Translations under genes and position numbers: made by a program
Shown here: positions 1-8,517 of the stretch, one piece after another
How positions within the stretch are numbered: the first letter of the stretch is position 1
Layout: each line of letters begins with the position of its first letter
Origin: Arctopsyche grandis
Lineage: Eukaryota; Arthropoda; Insecta; Trichoptera; Hydropsychidae
Direction: 5' to 3'
Assembly: GCF_051622035.1 (NCBI RefSeq)
Contig: NC_135359.1
Coordinates: forward strand, 20,421,501 to 20,485,500
DNA length: 64,000 bases
Notes under the pieces: generated by a model
Told to the model about the DNA's origin: nothing
Seen by the model: only the letters and a program-made list of their open reading frames with translations
Databases searched by the model: none

Positions 1-84
1 TTGAAGCAACCATTCGACTTCGGTTTCGTCATTCTCAGGTATAATACCGATGGTATCACCAGGATGGAATTCGAAACATGATTG
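1..84 (-). CDS. Diflavin reductase exon (FAD-binding domain), likely methionine synthase reductase, partial
   Basis: Read on the minus strand, an acceptor (ttcttAG at 85-86) opens a 28-codon exon in phase 0 that runs off the window. It encodes FEFHPGDTIGIIPENDETEV, the FAD-binding-1 signature of the cytochrome P450 reductase fold (an x-x-PGD-x-x-G/S-V/I-x-P-x-N core). It continues in frame from the exon at 152-295. In this family the module passes electrons from NADPH through FAD to FMN. Methionine synthase reductase, which reactivates cobalamin-dependent methionine synthase, is the closest fit by pattern (a VELDxS run followed by YxPGD). Other diflavin reductases such as NDOR1 cannot be excluded from so short a piece. 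The FMN and NADPH domains are not in view. Confidence 0.62.
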
Positions 85-151
85 CTAAGAACACCAAATA
101 TAGATTATGACACATAAAATCATCGTATTCAATGTCAAATAGGGTACTCAC

Positions 152-295
152 CGAGTTATCGAGCGATAGTTCTATCACTGTGTTAACATTTTGACCATTG
201 GCGAGTATGTTACCAGACTTGACGGGAAGCCATTTTAAATCGCTGATAGCCAAGGGTAGAGTATGTATATCAGATATTATTTTGCGCGAATGAAT
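152..295 (-). CDS. Diflavin reductase exon preceding the FAD-binding signature
   Basis: A 48-codon exon in phase 0 at both ends. The minus-strand acceptor is ttttcctttcgtAG at 296-297 and the donor is TCG|GTGAGT at 151-146. It encodes IHTLPLAISDLKWLPVKSGN and then NVNTVIELSLDNS, which joins QSCFEFHPGD of the next exon. This matches the 'xTTxLVELDxSxTxFxYxPGD' layout at the start of the FAD-binding domain of methionine synthase reductase-like proteins. No ATG opens the exon, so it is internal and the FMN domain should lie at higher coordinates, which I could not identify. Confidence 0.6.
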
Positions 296-423
296 CTACG
301 AAAGGAAAACATGTTTTTATAATAAAAAAAAAAAAATGTGAAAGGAATGCACGTACAAGCCGATCGAAGAGGTATTGATGAAATTTTTATTTAAATTTTA
401 GAAAAAAATAAAAACACAAGTAC

Positions 424-511
424 GTGAACTTCAGGCGCGTAAGTGATGTGAAGTGCAGAAAATATCGGTGCGGCTGGCATCGCGGCTTTCTTCAGGTTTG
501 TATCGGTACTA
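424..511 (-). CDS. Possible upstream exon of the diflavin reductase gene
   Basis: Read on the minus strand, an acceptor (catcatccAG) and a weak donor (cac|GTACTT) bracket 88 nt. One frame is open (SSTDTNLKKAAMPAAPIF... to APEVH) and ends in phase 0, which is compatible with the next exon at 295. The content would be linker between FMN and FAD domains, which is poorly conserved, so only splice-site and phase agreement support it. Confidence 0.25.
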
Positions 512-1057
512 CTGGATGATGGAACAAGCCGGAACGCAATTGTGACTTACTTTGATGTTGCCACCTGTACAGTGCTGCCGCGATAAAAAAATATTAACAA
601 ATACGTAATACGTAAAGTGGGCCACTGATTATTTGTTTGTGTAATATTATCGCACAACTTTTTTATTTTAACAAATATTTTAAACAATAATTTATTTTTC
701 TTTTGTTACATTGGACGAGCTGGTGGTAAATAAAATAGGGGAAGTCTACAGTCGTTAACTATTCGAATTTGAATTTTAAAAATAAGAATCCCGTTCGTTA
801 CATTATGGAACATTTTTTGTACTATTTGGTAAACGGGTTACTTGTCAAATGTGATAGCGTTTCACATTTGAAAAGTAATCACCGACCTGTACTATTTTAT
901 TTGATTTTATTTATTGAAAAATCAACAGACAACAGGATGTACATAGATATGTATAAAAATCAAATAGTAAATATATAATATATGTAACATCCGAGTCCAA
1001 TAACAGATTTTTACAAAGATTATAAAAAAAATGAAAAAGATAAATATAAGGAAAACA
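512..1057. other. No gene recognised
   Basis: AT-rich sequence. A donor-like AAAGTAAGT on the minus strand near 548-556 could belong to a further exon of the reductase gene, but no frame is convincing. The short open frames here have no recognisable content. Confidence 0.4.
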
Positions 1058-1441
1058 AATGGCAGCGTTAACACTAGCGGTTGATACCGCGGTATTTGAC
1101 GGCGTGGAAACATACAGCGTGATCCAATTTTTCACCAATCCGCGAGCCGCACGACGCCCCTCCATAGCTCGGGCAGTACCCCTAGGATTGCCTTGGGGGG
1201 ATGTCGTCGATATTTCAGAGAGCGTGTCGCCAACATATTTACGACATTTGCTCGGCTCATTACTTTATTCAATTATCTTTCTATTTACCCGGCTTCGCTC
1301 GGTATTTGTAATATAAACATTTTATTAAATGTATTTGAATAGTTTTATTTTGTTTAAATTTATTTGTATATTAATTTGTTCGCTGACGTCGTGGATTTAC
1401 GAACCAACAATACAAAGTCTGTTTCTAAATTATATATTAGA
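1058..1441 (-). mobile_element. Helitron-family copy carrying a GC-rich extension
   Basis: Read on the minus strand, the 5' end is TCTAATATATAATTT (ending at 1441). The Helitron hairpin ACCGAGCGAAGCCGGGT follows near 1288-1304. Instead of ending in AAAACACTAG, it reads through into about 210 bp of GC-rich sequence that ends near 1058. The same extension occurs in opposite orientation at 6650-6895. The plus frame MAALTLAVDT...ESV is open in both copies with about seven residue differences, but the opposite strand is also open. Confidence 0.55.
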
Positions 1442-1576
1442 TTTAAATGTTCATTTATCCACCAATATTTTATCACTGTTTTGTTTATGATTGTGTTTAA
1501 ATGTTGTTTTTTTTCTTTTTTTTTTTGTAATTTTGTATCTTATTTTTTGCTTTTGCTTTTTGTTCTATATATTATT

Positions 1577-2045
1577 ACTTTATCTATGTATATATGTATG
1601 TATGTACGTAGTAACAATAGATAAAGTTTTGTGATCATGCGAAAATCCGAACTTGAGATTTTGACTGATTCGAACTCAGAATCGATCACTGATCACGTTT
1701 TCATGATCTAGAAAAAATGTGTGTGGCTGTGTATTTTTTAAACACCGTTAGTCCTATCGAACTGAAACTTAGTATCGGTTACTGAATTTCTTATCGATAT
1801 GACGTAATTTTTTTTCAAATTTTTAAATTGACCGGAAATGGTACATATTCTTATAGGTGTCCTCTTTTTTTTAAGTTTTTAAATTCATTTATCTCCAAAA
1901 CCGCTAACCGAATCAGACAATGAAATTTTTTTACATGTGATTGAAATTATAAATTTGATACCGTAATAATTTTACCTGCACCGGAAGTAGTACTCTCACT
2001 CTACAGAATTGAGGTTTTTTTTATGTTTTCCTTAGAAAATATTTG
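1577..2045 (+). mobile_element. Truncated copy of the CCGGAAGT-module TIR element
   Basis: It starts with ACTTTATCTATGTA and then closely follows the left part of the 54381-56719 element. The shared landmarks are 'gtagtaacaat', 'tgatcatgcgaaaat', 'ctcagaatc', 'tgatcacgtttt' and 'gaccggaaatggta'. It includes one CCGGAAGT near 1981 and stops before the ~300-bp tandem array. It has no coding potential. Confidence 0.7.
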
Positions 2046-2298
2046 GTTTCCAACAAATGAAATAATCCAACATAGCCATCATGTCAGTAAACCTTTTTTG
2101 GTTCACCAAGACAACTTTGTGGATCCAAATGATAATGATCGTGATAGTGATCGGCACAAATCACAGATTACTTACAACGTACTTGCAATAATTTTTATTT
2201 AGGAATGCGGATTTTACAAAGTTAAAATACATGTATATGAAATTTGGCTGTGTGTTGGTGAAATTTGGCGAAACTTTTCAGTGTCAGTCGCACGCGCA

Positions 2299-2536
2299 CT
2301 ATGGACGGGGTGAACGAGATCGACCGTGTTCCAGAAGTCGGAACCGATTTACAACGATTCATAGTGTCCTATGAAACTCATCAAAATTTGTGGAACCCCA
2401 ATAATAGAAATTACCTCAACAAGAAAAAAAAATTGGAATCCCTGGATATTATTTTAGAGACATATAATAAAATAAAGCCAAACGCCACGAGGATGGATGT
2501 ACTAAGAAAAATTAACACCTTACGCAGCAATTACAG
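2299..2536 (+). pseudogene. PIF/Harbinger accessory MADF protein, exon 1
   Basis: From ATG 2299, an open frame encodes FIVSYETHQNLWNPNNRNYL, then LESLDIILETYNKI and DVLRKINTLRSNYR. This is a MADF (Myb/SANT-like) DNA-binding domain, the accessory protein of PIF/Harbinger transposons. In the family it binds the terminal repeats and recruits the transposase to the nucleus. A donor ag|GTCGAT at 2537 leaves phase 2 and joins the acceptor at 3299 to give LRSNYR-KELKKIEQSKRSG, the conserved MADF junction. An acceptor-like ttttcAG just upstream suggests a 5' leader exon. The element around it is broken, so I call it a relic rather than a working gene. Confidence 0.7.
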
Positions 2537-3075
2537 GTCGATTTTTAATTTTTATTTATTAAAAATGTTGTTTTATTCATTTATTCGATCTCTTAAAACG
2601 AATACTTTGGGCTTGGCGTCAATTTTTGTTTGCATACGTTTGTGTCCATAACCTCATTTTTTTTGATAAACTGAACTTTACTTTAATTTTAAGCTTAATT
2701 TGTTTTAACAAACCTATGTTTTTATTAAACTGGTAAGCGGATTTATATATGTAATATTAAATACATATGTGGCAGCTCCCCAGGTACTGGCCGTAAACCA
2801 AGGTGTGATAGCGCTTCTTCTGTCATAACAAAATGCAGTGCATAACCTACGCTTACACTGTCATTACATACCATCACCTCATAACCAGTTTATTGTTCAA
2901 TTATCGTAGTCTACTCATAACTGGTGATCTAAACACGCACCTTTTATTGTTCGCAGCACACCCACACCCACACCCACACCACAGCCTTCTACGAATCTCA
3001 ACTCCAAGCGAGATGACTAAACTACACCGTCACTTCTCTCGCCCTTCTCCATATATATGGGGGTGGTATATGAGT

Positions 3076-3079
<4 letters not shown>

Positions 3080-3107
<28 letters not shown>
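3080..3107. repeat. (TA)n microsatellite
   Basis: A short pure TA run inside the left inverted-repeat arm. The matching position in the right arm has expanded to about 78 bp. Confidence 0.9.
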
Positions 3108-3298
3108 TGATTAGGTAATATCGGACCATTTACAGAAGATAGAATATGTAAAATCAAAATTGTTTTATTTTAAAAAACGGACAGATTTATAGAATTCACA
3201 AATATCAAAATGTCAATATTGAAGTACCTACCTAGTTCGTTTTGTGACCCTCATTTATTAAAAAATGTTGCTAATTTATTGAAAAATGTGATTTTCAG

Positions 3299-3434
3299 GA
3301 AAGAGTTGAAAAAAATAGAGCAATCTAAAAGGTCGGGCTGCGGAGCTGATGAGATATATATATATATACCATCATCCTCGACATTTCACGAACTGAGCTT
3401 TTTGGCCAACGTAGAAAAACCCGTGCTGACTATG
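3299..3434 (+). pseudogene. Harbinger MADF protein, exon 2 (left-arm copy)
   Basis: The acceptor ttttcAG is followed by KELKKIEQSKRSGCGADEIY, then PSSSTFHELSFLANVEKP. This is the conserved linker after the MADF domain in Harbinger accessory proteins. It is in frame with exon 1 after splicing. A TA expansion has inserted extra Ile-Tyr codons after DEIY. A second, inverted copy lies at 5952-6064. Confidence 0.65.
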
Positions 3435-3747
3435 GTAATCATCTTGATTATATTACTACTTTTAGAAAATAATTTATTTATTAGTTACTATTCGACCACA
3501 TCAACTTTAGTCTCGGCCCGATGATCAAGAAGTATATAAAGGTAAAAATAGAAACCAAAGTAATATAAAAACTTTATTTATATTACTTATTATATAGTAA
3601 ACATTTTACATAAACAAAAAAACAAATTATAATGAAATACAATAATAAAGGAGGTATGTAAAAAATAAATGATGACTAGATGATTATGTTTATGTGTGAT
3701 GTTGTTTGATGTTTTATAAAATTTTTTGAAGCCAACCCTTCTGTTAT

Positions 3748-4272
3748 TCATATACCCGGATTGTATTTAATATTTTTAGGAATGTGGATAATTGGCGGAC
3801 GTTTGGTAATGTGTGTTGATGGTTCCAACCCTTCTATTACTTGTATTTTGGGTGAATTGAAGCTAGTATTCTCGGGTATGTGGATAACATGTGGCGATGA
3901 GTTTGATAAAGATGTGAGAGATAATGAATTATTAATTTCAGTATAATACAAATTTTTCGTTTGAGCTTCATATATTATATTGTTTATGGCATGTGCTTTA
4001 TCTAATTTTAGTTTCGGATTTAAGCCTTTTAAACTCTCAATCCAGGATGCACACATTAGATCGAAAGAAGTTTGGGGAGATTCAACAATGGGCCGAGACA
4101 GTATAGTGCATGCTTGTGCAAGCAGCTCATTTTTTTTTGTTCGGCCTATTCTTTGTTATTTTCGGCATTGGACCTTCATCGTCATCATTAAGAGACGAAT
4201 ATATCAAAGACTCTTTTTGTACTACTTCATTTTGGTGTTGTTGAGAATAATCTTCCTGAAAAAAAAAAAATT
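3748..4272 (-). pseudogene. Harbinger MADF protein, C-terminal exon
   Basis: On the minus strand, an acceptor beside a poly-A tract opens EDYSQQHQNEVVQKESLIYS, then SLNDDDEGPMPKITKNRPNK. A frame slip in a run of A near 4130 separates this from NELLAQACTILSRPIVESPQ and then FDLMCASWIESLKGLNPK. This resembles the C-terminal (BESS-like) region of MADF proteins. It lies back to back with the plus-strand transposase exon at 4291, sharing the same AT-rich spacer. The slip marks it as decayed. Confidence 0.55.
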
Positions 4273-4290
4273 AAATTAAAAATTTTTCAG

Positions 4291-4788
4291 ATGCCAACAA
4301 CAGATGCAGAATGGATCGAAATCGCAAATGAATTTGGAAAACTTTACAATTTCCCCAGATGCATTGGAAGTCTAGATGGCAAACACATTGAAATTATTAA
4401 ACCTCGAATGTCGGGTCCCTCATACTACAATTATAAAGGCTTTTATAGCATTGTCCTCATGGCTTTGGTTAATGCGAGAAAAGAGTTCATCATGATTGAT
4501 GTAGGAACAAACGGAAAAATCTCAGATGGTGGAGTTTTATTCTATACGAAATTTTGGGAACTCTATGAACAACGCAAATTAAATTTGCCAGAGCCATGTC
4601 CATTGCCCAACACCACGACGAATTTTCCATATGTATTAGTAGCTGATGATATTGCATTAGAAGAAGACAAAGACACAATAACTAGCCTTTCCACTTCTTT
4701 TAATCGAAATGCTAAGTCAGATGCAAAAACAGTCAGAGACGAGTTTCGACAGTATTTCTTCGATGAGAAAAGAAGAACAGCCTTGTAA
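4291..4788 (+). pseudogene. PIF/Harbinger transposase, internally deleted
   Basis: After an acceptor (ttttttcAG) an open frame gives FPRCIGSLDGKHIEI, YYNYKGFYSIVLMALVNARK and SDGGVLFYTKFWEL, the DDE_Tnp_4 (HARBI1-like) domain with the first acidic residue in SLDGKH. The frame passes from PYVLVADDIAL straight to EEDKDTITSLST and AKTVRDEFRQYF, the usual C-terminal tail. Family members normally have roughly 80-100 residues between these points, including the last catalytic acidic residue and the R(R)xxENxFG region. No 5' exons are visible upstream. It should be catalytically dead. Confidence 0.75.
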
Positions 4789-5837
4789 CCTTGTAGACAC
4801 CGTGGTAGGTCAACCTATATAATTATCATTATTATTTACTTGTTTTTTTACTATACATATTTCTTTCTTGCTTTTTATTTTATTACTATCTTTGTTATTC
4901 TTTTTTATGTATATTTGTATTATATTGATTTTTTTAAATAAAATAATTTCATTTGTGATCCGTAATTATTATTTACCGTAATAATTTTTCATATTGCTAT
5001 GCTACATTATATTTATATACATATATTCAAAGACATGGTTATATCTAGTCACCGGACCCAGAAGGTGCCGCGTATTGTTCAAAGTTTGCCGAACCTTTTT
5101 TACAAAGGATTTACAACAATGGATAGCACTGTGACTAGTTATATCGCACTACCTCTAGTTATATCGCACTATCATCGAAAATCACCATAAGCTAGGGTTG
5201 CCAAGTGTCATGGACAAAAAAAGAGAACATTTAACAAAAAAATGTTTATTTTACAATTTTATTTATAATTGTGCGGGAAAAGATTATATCTATAAGGCCG
5301 GTCATACAGTGAGTATGTACCGTTTACCATGCATCCTCTTTTTTTGATATTTCGACTTAAGATCTTTCGATTTTCGATCTTTGCGTTTTCGGTAATATCA
5401 GATTCCGGCTCGTCACGTAGACCCCCATAAGGCTAAGGTATCACAATAATTTTTAAAACAAATTTACACAAAAGTCCAATTATCTCAAAGGAAATATTAT
5501 ATGACTTATTCCACTTTCATAATAACCGGAATATACATATGTAGTTAGGAACTTAAAAAGTGCGCTTAAAAATTAATTGTTGAATTTAATCATCTTCATT
5601 CTCACTCAATTTCATCACCTCTGTTGCTATATTTATTTATACACTGCTAATTTGATTCAAAAGTTTCTTATTTTCTTTATAAAATTCTAAACTATCCCAT
5701 GTACGCGTTCGATGAATGCCACGTTTTTTCTATATGTATCTAAAAAAACCACGTCCCACATTCACCGCTGTCTGATTTCGCCCTCATGCCATCTTCATGG
5801 TGTTTAATATTGTTTTCAGTCCATTGTCGAATTACTA
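4789..5837. other. Core of the inverted repeat, non-coding
   Basis: AT-rich. There is a direct repeat 'ctagttatatcgcacta' near 5135-5171. A stretch near 5335-5430 (ttcgacttaagatctttcgattttcgatctttgcg) looks like transposon debris. No gene is seen. Confidence 0.4.
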
Positions 5838-6250
5838 TCATCGGGCCGAGACTAAAGTTGATGTGGTCGAATAGTACCTAATAAATAAATTATTTTCCAA
5901 AAGTAGTAATATAATCAAGATGATTACCATAGTCAGCACGGGTTTTTCTACGTTGGCCAAAAAGCTCAGTTCGTGAAATGTCGAGGATGATGGTATATGT
6001 ATATATCTCATCAGCTCCGCAGCCCGACCTTTTAGATTGCTCTATTTTTTTCAACTCTTTCCTGAAAATCACATTTTTCAATAAATTAGCAACATTTTTT
6101 AATAAATGAGGGTCACAAAACGAACTAGGTAGGTACTTCAATATTGACATTTTGATATTTGTGAATTTTATAAATCTGTCCGTTTTTTAAAATAAAACAA
6201 TTTTGATTTTACATATTCTATCTTCTGTAAATGGTCCGATATTACCTAAT

Positions 6251-6334
<84 letters not shown>

Positions 6335-6615
6335 ACTCATATACCACCCCCATATATATGGAGAAGGGTGAGAGAAGTGACGGTGTAGTTTAGTCATGTC
6401 ATCTCGCTTGGAGTTTCGATTCGTATAAGGCTGTGGTGTGGGTGTGGGTGTGCTGCGAACAATAAAAGTTGCGTGTTTAGATGACCAGTTATGAGTAGAG
6501 TACGATAATTGAACAATAAAGTGGTTATGAGGTGATGGTATGCACTGCATTTTGTTATGACAGAAGAAGCGGTATCACACGTTGGTTTACGGCCAGTACC
6601 TGGGGAGCTGCCACA
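5838..6615 (-). repeat. Right arm of the ~760-bp inverted repeat, with MADF exon 2 copy
   Basis: Reverse complement of 2768-3527. It contains the second copy of MADF exon 2 on the minus strand (KELKKIEQSKRSGCGADEIY near 6064-6005). Here the TA run differs by a length not divisible by three, so the reading shifts to TIILDISRTE and loses the family sequence. The (TA)n at 6253-6330 is the expanded counterpart of 3080-3107. Confidence 0.85.
6253..6330. repeat. (TA)n microsatellite
   Basis: About 39 uninterrupted TA units. Confidence 0.95.
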
Positions 6616-6616
6616 T

Positions 6617-6895
6617 TAGATTGGCCATGTTTAAGCGGTTTATATTACAAATACCGAGCGAAGCCGGGTAAATAGAAAGATAATTGAATAAAGTAATGAG
6701 CCGAGCAAATGTCGTAAATATGTTCGCGACACGCTCTCTGAAATATCGACGACATCCCCCCAAGGCAATCCTATGGGTACTGCCCGAGTTATGGAGGGGC
6801 GTCGTGTGGCTCGCGGATTGGTGAAAAATTGGAACACGCTGTATGTTTCCACGCCGTCAAATAACGCGGTATCTACCGCTAGTGTTAACGCTGCC
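6617..6895 (+). mobile_element. Helitron-family copy with the GC-rich extension
   Basis: Begins in attggccatgtttaagcgg, carries the hairpin ACCGAGCGAAGCCGGGT near 6654-6670, and reads through into the GC-rich extension shared with 1058-1287 in opposite orientation. Homology ends at 'gctgccatt'. It abuts the right arm of the inverted repeat. Confidence 0.55.
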
Positions 6896-7021
6896 ATTAA
6901 AATCTCGACCACGGAACATCTGGCACCCAAACACTCCATCAATCGAAAGTGAAATATTGTACTAATGAGATCTGTACAATTTTGTCGAATAAAAGAATTC
7001 GTGTATTTTGTTTTGGCTCGG

Positions 7022-7328
7022 TGATTACATCCCAAATGTGAATGGGCAGTTTTTTGTACGGCAATTTTCCTGTTTAACGAATTTTCGTGCGACAGGAGAT
7101 CCACGCGAGTGATTTTCGTAGCGGCGGTTATTCCGTTAGGGTCGTGCAACTTACGAGCGACTTGGTTGGGGGGGCCAGACCAATGCATTCAGGCAGATGG
7201 GACATGCCACACCCGTCAACTTGTTCGTCGCACACATTTCCATACATTTTTTCGTGTCGCGCAACTAGTCGGCCGACAAAGTTGCACGGTGCGGCCCGGC
7301 CCTTAGCGATTCACATTTGGGATGTAAC
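7022..7328. mobile_element. Candidate ~305-bp TIR element (MITE)
   Basis: Bounded by inverted ends TTACATCCCAAATGTGAAT (from 7024) and ATTCACATTTGGGATGTAA (ending near 7325). The interior is GC-rich and non-coding. I could not define a target duplication. Confidence 0.5.
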
Positions 7329-7330
7329 TC

Positions 7331-7774
7331 GTTTATCATTTTTTCTAATCCTTCGAGCGAGGGATCGTCGAAAGTTAGCATGTATGTAGTCCTAAACGAA
7401 TACCGATCGCGTGTTTCGGAATTCAGCGGGCAAATTAAACGGTGTCACAAATCGGTGTCAGTAGCGTCGATATTCCAACTGGATTCTAACAAGAAGTGGT
7501 GAAAATGAAGTGGTCGAATGAGATATGGCCGTATTCGAGTGCGCGAAACGCAAACAGTACGGCCCATATGTTCGTTTCATCGAGGAAAAGCTCAACACAG
7601 GGAGCTTAGTTAGCCGCTTTCAGCGGAGCGGTGCGGACGTGAAGGCGGCGCTCGGCGCCCACGGCTAAGGGAAGGGGTAGGGGTGGGGAACAGGAAAGGG
7701 AAGGGAAGAGCGATCGGGTGCAAGGTGGGGGAGCGGGGTCCGCACTCTTGCTAGCAGGATGTGTCGCGGCCCCG
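7331..7774 (+). promoter_or_regulatory. GC-rich upstream region and 5'UTR of sol
   Basis: GC content and CpG density rise sharply above the AT-rich surroundings and stay high through exon 1. An in-frame TGA at 7640 precedes the first ATG at 7775, so translation cannot start further upstream in this exon. No TATA box or transcription start could be fixed. Confidence 0.45.
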
Positions 7775-8120
7775 ATGGGCTCCATCGCGTCCGTGCTGCA
7801 GTGGGCGTGCGCCGACTGCAGACGCATCAACCCTACCGAGGCGGACTCGTGCTCGCGGTGCGGACGGCCGCGGCCGCGGCTCTTCACCACCACCACCACC
7901 AGCACCAACACCAGCACCAGCACCAGCACCAACACCACCATCACCACCATCACCACACTCACCACGCTCACCAGCGCCACCTACACGTCCACCACGCTCA
8001 CCCCCACGCCCTCCACCACAGGGAGGAGCGCCTTCAGCAACTGCTCAACCAACAGCTGCCCCCGCGACGCCCACCGCCGACGCAACCGCAGCCTCAGCCG
8101 CAGCAACAGCCACAGCCATC

Positions 8121-8152
<32 letters not shown>

Positions 8153-8262
8153 CGCAACCGCAACCGCAACCGCCGCAGCAGCAGCTCGCCTCAGTCGGGG
8201 CTGCGGACGCTCACCCCCCCGCTCCTGCCCCCTCTGCCGCCCCTGCCGCCGGCCACTCGCAG
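7775..8262 (+). CDS. sol: sol exon 1: start, zinc finger 1, low-complexity linker
   Basis: Residues 1-163. It starts [10 protein letters not shown] with finger 1 (WACADC...CSRC) at 10-30. The rest is Thr/Ser/Asn- then Arg/Pro-rich, encoded by CAN and CAR repeats. Donor cgcAG|GTTTGC in phase 2. Joining to exon 2 recreates an Arg codon, which selects this frame over two other long open frames. Confidence 0.88.
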
Positions 8263-8479
8263 GTTTGCCAATTCTCACCCTTCACCCCCCCTCGCCTCGC
8301 CTCACCTCTCATACATCATACGAGCGAGTCGATCGAAAACAAAGGGTCGCATATGCGTGAAGCTCCATCCACATCATACATCAAACGTCACTTTGTTTAC
8401 TCGACCCTTTCGTGCACGCACGTTCGCCGAACGCACGCACACTGACATGTCAAACAAAAATCAATAACAAAGGAACGTC

Positions 8480-8517
<38 letters not shown>

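Larger units (their letters stand above)
2768..3527 (+). repeat. Left arm of a ~760-bp inverted repeat
   Basis: Reads tggcagctccccaggtact... through a CAC-rich stretch, a (TA)n run and MADF exon 2, to cggcccgatgat. The right arm at 5838-6615 is its reverse complement with scattered substitutions, a 28-bp extra segment near 2852-2880 in this arm, and a much longer (TA)n in the other. The arms flank a 2.3-kb core. Confidence 0.85.

Noticed and set aside
4291..4788. Domesticated HARBI1-like host gene
   Set aside because: The catalytic domain is internally deleted, 5' exons are missing, and it is embedded in an inverted repeat with other transposon debris.
6640..7188. 182-residue minus-strand open frame
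   Set aside because: It crosses the junction of two different mobile elements and has no recognisable domain.
7759..8445. His/Gln-rich 228-residue open frame in the sol first exon
   Set aside because: It does not contain the zinc finger, and its phase at the 8262 donor does not join exon 2. It is a shifted reading of the CAN/CAR repeat.
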